A DNA stretch of 64,000 nt from Asticcacaulis endophyticus (GTDB lineage: Bacteria > Pseudomonadota > Alphaproteobacteria > Caulobacterales > Caulobacteraceae): assembly GCF_014652575.1 (NCBI RefSeq), contig NZ_BMZB01000001.1:919700-983699 (forward strand), read 5' to 3'. The notes under the pieces were generated by a model. That model did not search any database. It worked only from the letters and a program-made list of their open reading frames with translations, and had not been told where the DNA came from. Shown one piece after another: positions 25,301 to 34,510 of this stretch (position 1 is the first letter of the stretch; every line of letters begins with the position of its first letter). Both the position numbers and the translations under genes were made by a program.

Positions 25301-28232
25301 TGAGGCCATGGAAGGTGTGCCGGGGGCTGGTGCCTATTCGGGTACGGCGGCTCTGAACAACCCGTACTACACGGTCATGAGCTATTATCAGCAGCTTGCG
25401 GGGTCAAATTCAGGCGCGCCGGTAACGCCCATGGCGCTGGATATTGCGCTGCTCCAGCAAAAATATGGGGCGGTGGCCCATAATGCCACGGACACCACCT
25501 ACACGATTGAAGCCTTACTCTCAGGTTCGGCTACCTATGTAGGCATATGGGATACCGGCGGCATCGATACCATCAGCTATTCAGGCGTGGGCCCGATCAC
25601 GATCGATCTGCGTCCGGCCAGCCTGACCAATACCGCCGGAGGCGGCGGATATATTTCAGGCCCTTACAATGGGTACTCGGCGCTCGTAGGCTACACTATC
25701 GCTAACGGGACGGTGATTGAAAACGCCACCGGCGGCGTGTCGGGTGATACCCTGACCGGCAATGACGCCAACAATATTCTGACTGGCAATGCCGGCGATG
25801 ATACCTTACAGGGCGGCAAGGGCGATGACACCCTCTCCGGCGGAGACGGTGCCGATACGGTTTCCTACTCTGACTCGGCTGTGGGCGTAACCGTCGACCT
25901 GTCTCTGACCACGGCGCAAAACACCGGCAATGGTACTGACGCGCTCAGCAGCATTGAGCGGTTTGTCGGCTCGTCACATGATGATGCATTGCGCTTGAAT
26001 AACGCCGACAACCGGGCCAATGGCGGGGCTGGCAATGATACTCTGGTGTTGACGGGCAACTATGCCGATTACGCCATTACCGAACAGTACAGCGCCTATG
26101 GGCGTGCGTTCGCTTTTGTCAGTTCCACTGGTGGGACGGATTACATTGATGCCTTTGAGGTGTTCCAGTTTGCGGATCGCACCCTGACGGCCGCCCAGCT
26201 TATAAACACCAAGCCTCAGCTTCAGGGCGATTTCGGCGCGATCATGCTCGAAAATAGCGGCTATGTCCTGACGACTGAGGATATCCGCTTTGTTGACGAA
26301 GACAGCGCCTATCTGACCTATACCGTCACCAGCCTTACGCACGGTGCCGTCTATGTGAATGGCGTGGCCAGCAGCAATTTCACCAGCGATCAACTGGCCG
26401 CCGGGCTGGTCAGCTTCAGGCATGATGGACATACCGATCCCACCGCCTATTTCAGCTTTACGGCCTTTGACGGCATAACCTATGCCGACTCCTATCCCGG
26501 CTCGATGAACTTTGTGGTCATCCATGCGCCGGGCGTGGTTTTCAATGGCACGGCGGGCGATGATTACATTGTGACATCCGGCGCCAAGGATTTCATAAAT
26601 GGCGGCGCTGGCAACGATATAATTGATGGCCGCGACGGTGCGGATACGATTTACGGTGGTGCCGGGAACGACCTGATCTATCTTTATTTTGACAATGTCG
26701 GCTTTGATGGTGGAGACGGCATTGATACCATTACCTATGAGCGCATGACCCGTGGGGTCTATACCTATAGTCTGGGGCCCAACAATGAAAACGTGATTGG
26801 TACACGTTTTGATGACACGCTGGTGGGCAGCTTTGCTGACAATGTTATTGATGGCGGTCAGGGTGCCGATAACATGACCGGCGGATATGGCAGTGACACC
26901 TATATCGTCGATAATGGGGGCGACGTCATTGTCGAAAATGATGAAAATGGCGACGACACGGTCAATGCCTATGTCAGCTACCGCCTGTCCGAAAATATTG
27001 AAATCCTCAATCTGATCGGCAGTCAGGCTGTGGTAGGGATTGGCAATCGCAGCCATAATATCATCACCGGCAATGCCGCAGATAATGAACTCAATGGTCT
27101 CTCTGGCAATGACCAGCTCTATGGGGGCGATGGCCGGGACAAGCTCTATGGGGGTCAGGGCAATGATCTGCTGATTGGCGGCCACGGCGACGACACGCTT
27201 TATGGAGAGACCGGCCGCGATACGCTATTTGGGGAGGTCGGCAACGACACCCTGATGGGGGGCGCGGGCGATGACATTCTGCTGGGGCAGGACGGTAACG
27301 ACACCCTGTTTGGTGAGTCCGGGCATGATACGCTGGTGGGCGGCACCGGGGATGATCTGCTTTACGGGCAGGAAGGTTTTGACACGCTTACGGGTGATGA
27401 CGGCACCGACCGGCTTTTTGGCGGGGCGGATGATGATCGCCTGATTGGCGGGTTCGGTGATGACCAGCTTTATGGCGAAGACGGCCATGACACTCTGTTC
27501 GGGGAGTTTGGCAACGATACCCTGATCGGCGGGCTGGGTGATGATATCTTGCTGGGTCAGGACGGTGCCGATGTGCTGTTCGGGGAGTTGGGCAACGACA
27601 CCCTGGTCGGCGGCAGTGGCAACGATCTGCAGTACGGTCAGGCGGGCTTTGATACCTTGAGCGGTGAAGACGGCGACGACGGCCTTTACGGCGGTGCTGA
27701 CGATGATCGCCTGATCGGTGGCCATGGTCGCGACAGCCTGTACGGCGAAGATGGCCACGATGCCCTGTTTGGTGAATTTGGCGACGATACCCTAAGTGGC
27801 GGTGCGGGCAATGATGCGCTTTATGGTCAGGCAGGGGTTGATACCCTGCTGGGCGGTGACGGCAATGATTTCCTGTCGGGCGGCGCTGAGGGCGACTGGC
27901 TGACCGGTGGGGCTGGGGCGGATATGTTCCAGTTCGACTCGCCGTTGATGCCGGCTGATTTCATCACCGATTTCAACCGGGCCGAAGGCGACCGTTTTAT
28001 CATCAATGGTTCAAGCTTTAGCGCGCCGGCGGGTTTCCAGTTGACCCAGGGTGTGGGCTTCCTGTCGGGGGCGGGCGTTATGCCGGTGGCCGCGACTGCG
28101 AGCTTTTACTTCGATACCCAGACGCGGGCATTATGGTTTGATTCCGACGGAACCGGTGCGGGCAATGCGCATGTGATTGCCTTCTTGCTCAATACCCCGA
28201 CGCTTGCGGCCTCGGATTTTCTGATCGTATAG
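22359..28232 (+). CDS. giant RTX protein with inactivated serralysin-like domain, 1957 aa
   Basis: Probably exported by type I secretion: no Sec signal, RTX nonapeptides, and a C-terminus ending ASDFLIV. Order: seven PPC-like beta domains, each with D.DWY...L..GQSY.F (near 34, 151, 284, 395, 509, 630, 751); a serralysin-like region about 850-1130; first RTX block near 1127-1180; a cadherin/CSPG-like domain about 1287-1385; RTX repeats about 1400-1860 with a 90-residue higher-order period; then a C-terminal [13 protein letters not shown] secretion region. The metzincin helix reads FLQASGLALGLKQT (about 961-974) instead of [11 protein letters not shown], so all zinc ligands and the Glu are lost. 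The Met-turn VMSYY remains. Catalysis by the usual mechanism is impossible. Start ATG follows GGGGGGC. Confidence 0.9.
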   Translation: MAFIDINGTDVAGDQSTTVSVGVGGSVQGNVATTSDSDWYKIDLVAGQSYFFSLDSAEASGLADAYLKLYGPFNSLVAGNNDAGAGNNAFISFTATMSGSYYLAASGYAGTTGSYVLKAAAAPADTIAGDRTTTATMMVGQTLTGLANTSTDSDWYAIQLTAGVSYIFTLSGTDGADYGGMDFGGLNILTGPGAYMASGSYAPEYATTVYSPVANLTTVTFTPTTTDTYYIMATAAGGQYNPVDRYAGGYTLTANVLPADIDAQGAVTLTAGQSVSSRFETTTDVDTFSVSLLAGQTYSFYILPTGNDPVSSSELLIYPPSGTRLSSSGDLYNDNLAEITFQATQTGVYQVAAKGWGGSYTLHSAQLANLPANTTTPQAIAVGGDDYYGYLSSSTDHDWVAVDLVAGQSYIFNMDAVSRFIDPQLSLVNAAGVVLATNNDVRDYVKDAQIVYTATQTGRYYLDAGAFSNSGGTYLLSAARTSDGAGQTTQTAAGMSIGQMVTAALDHVGDQDWYAVTLAEGATYSFDLYTTGPDAINYPRLIMKSADGTIVGGGSVSAAEIHTRFTATAGGTYYISVESNADASTGGYRLLSALIDDIASNNTTRGVIGVGQTINGTIDFASEYNISNVADSDWYGIDLVAGQSYIFKLDKAASGLALDPFLTLYDSEGNYLSSNDNGAPTYYYEAGGNAFLQFIASATDTYYLAARGAGSQMTGGYTLSAQTTNDIFDSTQTHTALTIGGSLESTLDTATDRDWVRLNLAEGQSYVFSADPQAGSGLTDLRLELYDGSGNIIRTAILGPTEDGAAMRYTASHSGTYPGTFYLAVSSRSGDTGGYNLRTMAAAPQNPLDTIDGDTQVAGTQVKVYFAGANESFSGEAGNVPWRGSDIDGFMAAAGTWSDYANIGFTRVLNAQDADLVVMLDSSPGEATRIEGVGSAPDVVVMNSASLGYGVQAGTSAYWAFLQASGLALGLKQTYVWTPTGEAMEGVPGAGAYSGTAALNNPYYTVMSYYQQLAGSNSGAPVTPMALDIALLQQKYGAVAHNATDTTYTIEALLSGSATYVGIWDTGGIDTISYSGVGPITIDLRPASLTNTAGGGGYISGPYNGYSALVGYTIANGTVIENATGGVSGDTLTGNDANNILTGNAGDDTLQGGKGDDTLSGGDGADTVSYSDSAVGVTVDLSLTTAQNTGNGTDALSSIERFVGSSHDDALRLNNADNRANGGAGNDTLVLTGNYADYAITEQYSAYGRAFAFVSSTGGTDYIDAFEVFQFADRTLTAAQLINTKPQLQGDFGAIMLENSGYVLTTEDIRFVDEDSAYLTYTVTSLTHGAVYVNGVASSNFTSDQLAAGLVSFRHDGHTDPTAYFSFTAFDGITYADSYPGSMNFVVIHAPGVVFNGTAGDDYIVTSGAKDFINGGAGNDIIDGRDGADTIYGGAGNDLIYLYFDNVGFDGGDGIDTITYERMTRGVYTYSLGPNNENVIGTRFDDTLVGSFADNVIDGGQGADNMTGGYGSDTYIVDNGGDVIVENDENGDDTVNAYVSYRLSENIEILNLIGSQAVVGIGNRSHNIITGNAADNELNGLSGNDQLYGGDGRDKLYGGQGNDLLIGGHGDDTLYGETGRDTLFGEVGNDTLMGGAGDDILLGQDGNDTLFGESGHDTLVGGTGDDLLYGQEGFDTLTGDDGTDRLFGGADDDRLIGGFGDDQLYGEDGHDTLFGEFGNDTLIGGLGDDILLGQDGADVLFGELGNDTLVGGSGNDLQYGQAGFDTLSGEDGDDGLYGGADDDRLIGGHGRDSLYGEDGHDALFGEFGDDTLSGGAGNDALYGQAGVDTLLGGDGNDFLSGGAEGDWLTGGAGADMFQFDSPLMPADFITDFNRAEGDRFIINGSSFSAPAGFQLTQGVGFLSGAGVMPVAATASFYFDTQTRALWFDSDGTGAGNAHVIAFLLNTPTLAASDFLIV
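27225..27764 (+). repeat. 270-bp (90-residue) tandem higher-order RTX repeat
   Basis: Ten successive nonapeptides recur in the same order: unit starts are LFGEVGNDT at 27225, LFGEFGNDT at 27495 and LFGEFGDDT at 27765, exactly 270 bp apart. Each unit includes the recognisable LFGGADDDR/LYGGADDDR and QEGFDT/QAGFDT members. A partial third unit follows to about 27850. Confidence 0.85.
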
Positions 28233-28240
28233 GCAAAATA

Positions 28241-28271
28241 AAATGGCGGTCATTATCAATGACCGCCATTT
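28241..28271. terminator. bidirectional terminator between the two RTX genes
   Basis: AAATGGCGGTCATT and AATGACCGCCATTT form a 13-14 bp stem with a tiny loop, 8 bases after one stop and 5 before the other. Confidence 0.88.
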
Positions 28272-28276
28272 GCTTG

Positions 28277-31200
28277 TTAATAGATCAGAAAATCCGAAGC
28301 GACCAGATCCGTTATACCCGACAGGGTCGCCAGTTCCGTGGCTGGCGTTGGGTTGACCCCGTCAGGATCATAATAGAGCTTAAAGGTCGTTGTATTCAGA
28401 TACACCGTGGCACCCGGTGTCTGAGGGGCGGGGGCTGCGCCCACAAACAAGTTCTGACCTACGACTAATCCGGTAGTGCCAAAGTAATATCCGCTAAGGA
28501 CGATCTTGTCGCCTTCGGCGCGATTGAAGTCGCTTATGGTCGAATAGGCATTTATGCCGGGCTGCAGGTAAAAGTTGTCCGCGCCTGTGCCGCCGGTCAG
28601 GTAATCTACACCGCCACCGCCCAGCAGCATATCGTTGCCGCCTTCGCCCAGAAGCACATCATTGCCAGCTTCTCCGCGCAGGTAGTCCGTTTGGTCACCG
28701 CCCACGAGGATGTCGTTGCCATTGCCGCCGTAGATACTATCTACGCCAACCTGACCATAGAGGACATCGTCGCCGTCATTGCCGAGAATATAGTCATCGC
28801 CGTCTTCGCCAAAGACCGTGTCATTGCCAGTACCACCGAAAATACCGTCACTGCCTGCGCCGCCGATAAAGGTCTCATGGCCGCTGCCGCCGTTCATAAT
28901 GTCGCCACCGGCCCCGCCCATGAAGGTGGAATTGCCGGAACCTCCCCAGAAGGTATCCACCCCGTCGCCGCCATCAAGCGTGGAGACGCCCGCGCCGCTG
29001 CGTAAGGTATCGTCGCCGCCTTCGCCCATCAATGTGTTGAGGCCCGCATAATCGATCAGCTCGTCATTGCCCGCGCCGCCGATCAGGACGTCATCGCCCT
29101 CATCGCCATAAAGGGTATCATTGCCGTCCTGACCATAGAGCGCATCATTGCCGAGACCACCTGACAGCAGATCGTTGCCCATTTCGCCAAATATAGCGTC
29201 GTTGCCATCCTGCCCGTAAAGCTGGTCATCGCCGGTGCCGCCTTCGAGACGGTCATTGCCCGCCTCGGCAAACAGGAGGTCATGGCCGTCCTGACCATAA
29301 AGCCAGTCGTCGCCATCACCGCCTTCGAGGGTGTCATTGCCGAATTCGCCGTACAGCCGATCCGCACCGGCCTGTCCATAAAGGCGGTCATCGCCATGGC
29401 CGCCGACCAGCAGATCATCCCCGAATTCGCCGTACAACAGGTCGGCGTCGTCTTGCCCATAAAGGCGGTCATCGCCGTGGCCACCAACCAGCAGATCCTC
29501 ACCGGTTTCGCCGAACAGGGCATCAATATTGTCCTGCCCATAGAGGCGGTCATTGCCAGCGCCCCCCACCAGAGTGTCTTCGCCGCCCTCCCCGAACAGG
29601 GCGTCAACACCGGCCTGCCCATAAAGGGTATCATTGCCAAAGCCGCCGACTAAGGTGTCATGTCCGGCCTCGCCATAGAGGACATCGTTATCATCTTCGC
29701 CGTACAGGGTGTCATTGCCCGTGCCGCCAAACAGGGTGTCATTGCCGCGTTTGCCGTTTAAGGTGTCATTGCCACCCCACCCGTTAAGGCTATCTGTGGC
29801 GCTGGTGCCGATCAGGTTGTCCGCAGGCCCGCCCGGTATCTGGGTGAGCGTCAGATTAGCCACCGTTGACGCGGCCTGACCATCAAAGGCGGTGACATTG
29901 AAACCCGCCGAGGTATCGCCTGATCCGTCGTGCTGGAACGTCACCCTGCCCGCGGCGACATCGGCGTTGCTGAAGCTTGCCGCCAAGGCGCCATTGAGCA
30001 GAATGACGCCGTTCAACAGGTTGCTGACGCGGAACGTGGTCGTGGTATCGTCATAGTCGCTGAAAGACAGGTCGTTCAGGGTCAGGGTGGTCGACATATT
30101 TTCGACCACCGTGCCGATCAGGTCGCCCGCTATTACCGGAGCCTGATTCATAGCCAGGGCCATGGTCCATGTACCATCGGCGAATTGCACATACTCGATG
30201 CCATCGATGGTATCTGTGAAGCCATCGGCGCCGGTTACGGTATAGCCCGCTCCGGATGCGACGAAGGTGTAGGATTTGCGATTACCTTCCAGAATCAGCG
30301 TGTCCGTACCCGCGCCGCCCTGTACCGTATCGCGGCCGGCACCGCCTTGCAGCGTATCATCACCGTCGCCGCCCTGAAGCGTGTCGTCGCCTGTGCCACC
30401 GCGCAGGGTGTCATTGCCCCCGTCGCCACTCAGGAAATCGTTGCCGTCATCCCCCAGCAGCGTGTCATGACCATTCAGGCCATAAAGACTGTCGTTGCCG
30501 CCCTTGCCGGTCAGGACGTTGTCATAGCCATTGCCGGTGAGGGTATCGTTATATTGCTCGCCCGTGGCATTTTCGATGATGACGCCGTAACCGATGGTAA
30601 AGCCCGCCGGTACTATGGGGTTCGAGGACACATATCCGCCGCCGCCCGCATCATATTGCAGGGTCGCTGAGCGCAGATCGATAGTCACCGCCCCGATAAG
30701 CGCCTGAATGGTGTCGATGCCGCCCGTATCCCAGATCGCCTGAAATGACGCCCCAAGATTGGAGTAGGCCGGTACGACATAGACCGTATCCCCAGCATTA
30801 TGGCTGGTGTTGGCACCATATAGCGACTGAAGGGCACCGATATCGAGCGCCATCGGCGTGGCCTGATAGCCATAGTTTGTGAGGTCGTAAGGGTAGTAAT
30901 GCTGCGACGGCCTGCCGTCGTTATAGCTCATGGTCGTAAAGACGCCCTGATTGAGATTATAACGGCCGTAGCTGCCAAAAGCGGAGGTTACGCCCTGCAT
31001 GATGGTGGAAGTGCCGCCGTTATCATGCGGGTGGGCCAGACCCAGGCCGTGCCCGATCTCGTGCACGAGGGTCGCAAACCCAAGGCCCCCGGCTTCCAGC
31101 CCGCCATTACCGCCTTCATCCCAGCCACTGCCATTGCGGTCGAAAACAGCCAGACCGGCATTTTCAGTTCCCGGCGGGTTGAAATAGCCTAACGTGCCGT

Positions 31201-32224
31201 CTTCATCGAGGTTGGTTGAAACCACAAAGCGGAAATCGGCATCTGCGGCATTGGTGGTCTGGCGAAATCTGATGTTGGCAACATTGGCGTAGGTGCCAAG
31301 GGCCGCCATAACCCGCCCGATTTCGTAAGTGTTCCATTCAAGTGCCGTGAGCGTTTCGTGCACTTCACCGGCGGCGGCAAAATAGACATCTATGTAGCCA
31401 TCGGAGGGGGTGATCTTTGTGCCCCACAAAATGGAGTCGACGGGCTGAGGTGCCGGTCCGGTGGCTGCCGTAATTGTGTAGCCGCCGCGGCCGGTGGAAT
31501 CGAACTGTTCTGCGGACAGGTAATATCGGCCGGTCGTTTCCGCGGTAAAGTGCAGCACTGAATTGGTGCCATCGCCGCCGTCGTCGTCCATGCCGATGGC
31601 TAACCCGGATGCACTACGGATCTGAAGAAAGGGATCGCTGATGGGGGATGCGCCCGACCCGGTCAGGGTGAACTGATAGGATTGCCCGGCAACCAGATCG
31701 ATGTAGAAATAATCTAAGTCCCCGGCGCTATCTATCGTCGAGCTTTGTGATCCGCCAAGGCTTAGTCCCACATTGGTTGCGATATTACCGGGAACGGTGT
31801 CCGTGGTGGGGGTATATCCTTCGGATACCGTCAGGCTGAATTGCCCGGTCGATCCGCCATAGCTGGCGGCGGATATGAACATAGTTCCGCTTGAAGAGGC
31901 CGTGTAAGTTAAGAACGAGTCCGTACTGAAAAGTGAGCGGTCGTCATTGGTGGCAATGACAAAGCCGGAACTGCTGTGGAGGGACAAAATAGTGTCAAGC
32001 GCTGACGACGATCCTGTTGCCGACAAGGAAATTTCGTAAGTCTGGCCGGCGGTGAAATTTATTTTGTACCAGTCGGCATCTGTGGTTGAATCGATTTCGC
32101 CACTGGTCGTGGTGCCGGGGGTTACCGTGCTGTTTGTCAGGCGGTCGCCGCCGACATTATCAACGCCCGCGATCGGATTGGGCTTTGAGCGCGATATTTC
32201 CAGATCTGATTTCGTTGCCGACAT
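28277..32224 (-). CDS. RTX metalloprotease, serralysin-like (M10), 1315 aa
   Basis: A secreted zinc protease. Two PPC-like domains ([15 protein letters not shown] near 50; [15 protein letters not shown] near 165) lead to a metzincin domain starting about 265. The zinc helix [15 protein letters not shown] (about 388-402) and Met-turn FTTMSYND (about 430) are intact. RTX nonapeptides follow from about 540, a cadherin/CSPG-like domain lies at about 700-785, and a long RTX array (about 800-1230) includes seven 27-residue triads. The C-terminus is a T1SS-type tail ending ASDFLIY. No Sec signal. It starts after GGGGGGCTACATT, like its pseudo-relative. Cognate exporter is plausibly the ABC/HlyD pair at 42972-46183. 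Confidence 0.92.
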   Translation of the reverse strand: MSATKSDLEISRSKPNPIAGVDNVGGDRLTNSTVTPGTTTSGEIDSTTDADWYKINFTAGQTYEISLSATGSSSALDTILSLHSSSGFVIATNDDRSLFSTDSFLTYTASSSGTMFISAASYGGSTGQFSLTVSEGYTPTTDTVPGNIATNVGLSLGGSQSSTIDSAGDLDYFYIDLVAGQSYQFTLTGSGASPISDPFLQIRSASGLAIGMDDDGGDGTNSVLHFTAETTGRYYLSAEQFDSTGRGGYTITAATGPAPQPVDSILWGTKITPSDGYIDVYFAAAGEVHETLTALEWNTYEIGRVMAALGTYANVANIRFRQTTNAADADFRFVVSTNLDEDGTLGYFNPPGTENAGLAVFDRNGSGWDEGGNGGLEAGGLGFATLVHEIGHGLGLAHPHDNGGTSTIMQGVTSAFGSYGRYNLNQGVFTTMSYNDGRPSQHYYPYDLTNYGYQATPMALDIGALQSLYGANTSHNAGDTVYVVPAYSNLGASFQAIWDTGGIDTIQALIGAVTIDLRSATLQYDAGGGGYVSSNPIVPAGFTIGYGVIIENATGEQYNDTLTGNGYDNVLTGKGGNDSLYGLNGHDTLLGDDGNDFLSGDGGNDTLRGGTGDDTLQGGDGDDTLQGGAGRDTVQGGAGTDTLILEGNRKSYTFVASGAGYTVTGADGFTDTIDGIEYVQFADGTWTMALAMNQAPVIAGDLIGTVVENMSTTLTLNDLSFSDYDDTTTTFRVSNLLNGVILLNGALAASFSNADVAAGRVTFQHDGSGDTSAGFNVTAFDGQAASTVANLTLTQIPGGPADNLIGTSATDSLNGWGGNDTLNGKRGNDTLFGGTGNDTLYGEDDNDVLYGEAGHDTLVGGFGNDTLYGQAGVDALFGEGGEDTLVGGAGNDRLYGQDNIDALFGETGEDLLVGGHGDDRLYGQDDADLLYGEFGDDLLVGGHGDDRLYGQAGADRLYGEFGNDTLEGGDGDDWLYGQDGHDLLFAEAGNDRLEGGTGDDQLYGQDGNDAIFGEMGNDLLSGGLGNDALYGQDGNDTLYGDEGDDVLIGGAGNDELIDYAGLNTLMGEGGDDTLRSGAGVSTLDGGDGVDTFWGGSGNSTFMGGAGGDIMNGGSGHETFIGGAGSDGIFGGTGNDTVFGEDGDDYILGNDGDDVLYGQVGVDSIYGGNGNDILVGGDQTDYLRGEAGNDVLLGEGGNDMLLGGGGVDYLTGGTGADNFYLQPGINAYSTISDFNRAEGDKIVLSGYYFGTTGLVVGQNLFVGAAPAPQTPGATVYLNTTTFKLYYDPDGVNPTPATELATLSGITDLVASDFLIY
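29114..29680 (-). repeat. 81-bp RTX triad repeated seven times
   Basis: Three nonapeptides ending in the series GE, GG, GQ (for example [27 protein letters not shown]) repeat seven times without interruption: 567 bp. The same triad occurs inside the 90-residue units of the pseudoprotease, showing common origin. Confidence 0.85.
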
Positions 32225-32358
32225 AATGTAGCCCCCCTGATACTATACATAAATCCAATAATCTGGATCATGCCGGGGTTCAACGATCATTTGTGGTTAA
32301 TATTGCTGCGGGGCATTATAATCGCTAAAATAGAGTGGGGTATGCATGGGGAGTTTCA

Positions 32359-32718
32359 ATGACCACGATAAATATGAAGTGGTGCGGCATTATGTTGCCT
32401 GCGGTTTTGGGGCTTTACGGCACCCTTGCCATGCCGGGATTCGCAGGCGCTTCACATCCAAAGGCTGCCTCTGTGGAACCTGAGACAAACGCCAGGCTGG
32501 GTAAAATGCAAGCTTCGCAGACCGACCCCCGTCAGTTTGACACTCTGGATGCCTATCTGGCCCATCTTAAGGTTATGGGGACACGCGGGCGGGCCTATTA
32601 CCGTCCTGTCGGGGCTGATCTTTACGAGTATGTCCCACCGAGGGGGCGTGGCCCGCAACAGCCACCGCAGATGTTTACGCGGGCACAGCTCATGAGTAAG
32701 TTTGGCTTTGAGAGGTAG
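32359..32718 (+). CDS. small secreted protein of unknown function, 119 aa
   Basis: Not recognised. A signal peptide-like start (MTTINMKWCGIMLPAVLGLYG..., likely cleaved after FAGA) is followed by a short helical region (DTLDAYLAHLKVMG) and a basic, Pro-rich tail (YEYVPPRGRGPQQPPQMFTRAQLM). I chose the ATG at 32359, which has GGGGAG 5 nt upstream. It lies between the protease gene, from which it diverges, and wzt, with which it converges. It might be a periplasmic accessory to the protease, which is only a positional guess. Confidence 0.6.
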   Translation: MTTINMKWCGIMLPAVLGLYGTLAMPGFAGASHPKAASVEPETNARLGKMQASQTDPRQFDTLDAYLAHLKVMGTRGRAYYRPVGADLYEYVPPRGRGPQQPPQMFTRAQLMSKFGFER

Positions 32719-32731
32719 TGTTTGCCGGACT

Positions 32732-33499
32732 TTAAGCGGCGTGCCCGGAAATGTAGGAGCGGTCATTATAGAGCTGTATGCCCGTCTTGACATCGCCCAG
32801 AAAAGCCACCTTGCCGCGATTGAGCAAAAGCACCTTATTGCAGACGCTGTCGATCAGCTCCATGGAATGAGAAGACAGAACGATAATGTCCGTATTTCGG
32901 TAGATGCGGTCCATGCGGTCTCTGGCCTTACCGATGAAGTGCTGGTCACCGGCCAAAATACCTTCGTCAAGCACCAGAATATTCGGGTCAATGACGGTAG
33001 ATACGGCAAAGCTGAGGCGCAGGATCATACCGGCAGAGTAGGCGCGCACCGGCATGTCGAAAAAGGCGCCCAGTTCCGCAAAGGCAATAATATCCACAAT
33101 AATGGCATCAAGGTCTTTTTTGCGGGCCCCCAGGATCAGGGACATGATCACCGCATTTTCCCGGCCGGTCCGGTCGGGGTCTAGGCCCGCGCCGACATTG
33201 ATCAGGCTGGCGAGGCTGCCCTTGGTGGTCACGCTGCCGCGTGAGGGCGGCAGGAAACCGGAAATGGCCCGCAGAAGCGTCGTCTTGCCCGCGCCATTTT
33301 CCCCGATGACGCCCAGACGATCCCCGGACTTCAGAGAAAAACTGACATTGGCCAGCGACTCGACAAAAATCGTGTCGGACTTGTTCTTGAGGATAGTGCC
33401 GCCCAGAAACAGATTGGCCACAGTCGACCGTATGTTGCGGGCGCTGACGCCATATACCGGGTAATCTATGGTCAAACCATTGACATCAATGCTCGCCAT
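32732..33499 (-). CDS. wzt: ABC polysaccharide export ATP-binding protein
   Basis: ATPase subunit partnering Wzm. Walker [18 protein letters not shown] (about 64-80), a Wzt-type signature [18 protein letters not shown] in place of LSGGQ, and Walker [14 protein letters not shown] are present. The N-terminal [16 protein letters not shown] stretch is the gate-helix region of this subfamily. At 255 aa it lacks the extra C-terminal carbohydrate-binding domain of long Wzt proteins, so export is probably of the kind without a terminal-cap recognition domain. It is the last gene of the operon glycosyltransferase, gmd, fcl-like, wzt; GAGGATGTA precedes the ATG. Confidence 0.92.
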   Translation of the reverse strand: MASIDVNGLTIDYPVYGVSARNIRSTVANLFLGGTILKNKSDTIFVESLANVSFSLKSGDRLGVIGENGAGKTTLLRAISGFLPPSRGSVTTKGSLASLINVGAGLDPDRTGRENAVIMSLILGARKKDLDAIIVDIIAFAELGAFFDMPVRAYSAGMILRLSFAVSTVIDPNILVLDEGILAGDQHFIGKARDRMDRIYRNTDIIVLSSHSMELIDSVCNKVLLLNRGKVAFLGDVKTGIQLYNDRSYISGHAA

Positions 33500-33534
33500 T
33501 ACATCCTCACTTAAAAAAGTTCACCGCTAACCGA

Positions 33535-34494
33535 CTAAACGCGAATAGTGGCAAGATTGGCGCGATACCAGTCGACCGTCTGCGAAATACCCTCAAACAG
33601 CGACGTTTCCGGACGCCACCCCAGAGATTTGATGCGTGATACGTCATAGCTGCGCTGTAGCTGACCCAGCGGCTTGGTCGTATCCCAGTGCAATTCGCCC
33701 TTAAACCCGGTCACGGCCTCAACGGTTTCAACCAAAGTCCGGATCGGCACAGCGTCACCGGTGGCTACGTTGTAGACGCCACTGCCCATGGCCGCCGCAA
33801 ATACAAAGGCATTGGCCGCATCGCTTGAGAACAAAAAGTCGCGGGTCGGTGAGCCATCGCCCCACACATCGATCCGGTCGGTTGCGTTGATGACGCCCTG
33901 GCAGAAACGATGCACCAGAGAAGGGACAACGTGACCGCGAACCGGATCAAAGCGATCGTTGGGCCCGTAAAGATTGGTCAGTATCAGATAGGCGAAGTCC
34001 ATGCCGTACTGAACCTTATAGGCCTCAAGCTGAGCCAGCATGCCGCGCTTGGCATGGGCATAGGCGGCCTCAGACCCGTGCGGCGCCCCCAACCAGAAAT
34101 CATCTTCTTTCATGGGCAAGGTGGCCAGATCCGAATAGATCGCGGTCGTGCCGGCGGCGACGAATTTGCGCACCCCACTAAGGCGGGCGGCTTCGATGAC
34201 ATTGATGTTCATCGAGGCGTTTTCGAAATAGGACAGGCCGCAGAAATCCATATTGCCCTGCACGCCATAGACGCGTCCGGCCAGATGGAACACCATGGTC
34301 GGCTTGACCCGTTCGAAATAGGCTTCGACCTGAGCGCGATCCAAAAGGTCGCAGTCGTCACGGGTGGGGAAAAAGCTTTCAGCCTGCGTCAATTGAGACA
34401 GACGTGCCTTGACCGCCGTGCCCAGCACGCCGCCCGATCCGGTAACAACAATTCGCTCACCGGACAGGTCCGGCGTTAACAGGGGAGACGACAT
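33535..34494 (-). CDS. fcl: GDP-L-fucose synthase-like NAD-dependent epimerase/reductase
   Basis: Extended SDR that would act on GDP-4-keto-6-deoxymannose from Gmd. The Rossmann loop is VVTGSGGVLG (about 16-25); the catalytic Tyr-Lys pair is in EAAYAHAKRGML (about 142); TNLYGPNDRFDP and HVVPSLVHRF match the GDP-fucose synthase group. The N-terminal GRVYGVQGN region differs somewhat from GRVGGI..N. It may therefore make GDP-fucose or another GDP-6-deoxyhexose. 16 bp downstream of gmd, 35 bp before wzt; AAGG precedes the start. Symbol given as family assignment. Confidence 0.78.
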   Translation of the reverse strand: MSSPLLTPDLSGERIVVTGSGGVLGTAVKARLSQLTQAESFFPTRDDCDLLDRAQVEAYFERVKPTMVFHLAGRVYGVQGNMDFCGLSYFENASMNINVIEAARLSGVRKFVAAGTTAIYSDLATLPMKEDDFWLGAPHGSEAAYAHAKRGMLAQLEAYKVQYGMDFAYLILTNLYGPNDRFDPVRGHVVPSLVHRFCQGVINATDRIDVWGDGSPTRDFLFSSDAANAFVFAAAMGSGVYNVATGDAVPIRTLVETVEAVTGFKGELHWDTTKPLGQLQRSYDVSRIKSLGWRPETSLFEGISQTVDWYRANLATIRV

Positions 34495-34510
34495 GGTGAT
34501 ACCTTAACCG

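Noticed and set aside
25974..27185. Long open frame (403 codons) on the minus strand across the RTX pseudoprotease.
   Set aside because: It is the antisense of Gly/Asp-rich repeats, which naturally lacks stops; the product is a low-complexity Ile/Ala/Val chain with no start signal.
27225..27850. Regular short repeats that could be taken for a CRISPR array.
   Set aside because: They are in-frame RTX codons with 27-bp period; there are no unique spacers and no cas genes.
29930..30670. Open frame of 246 codons on the plus strand across the protease gene.
   Set aside because: Antisense of the protease coding sequence; same repeat-driven artefact, no ribosome site.
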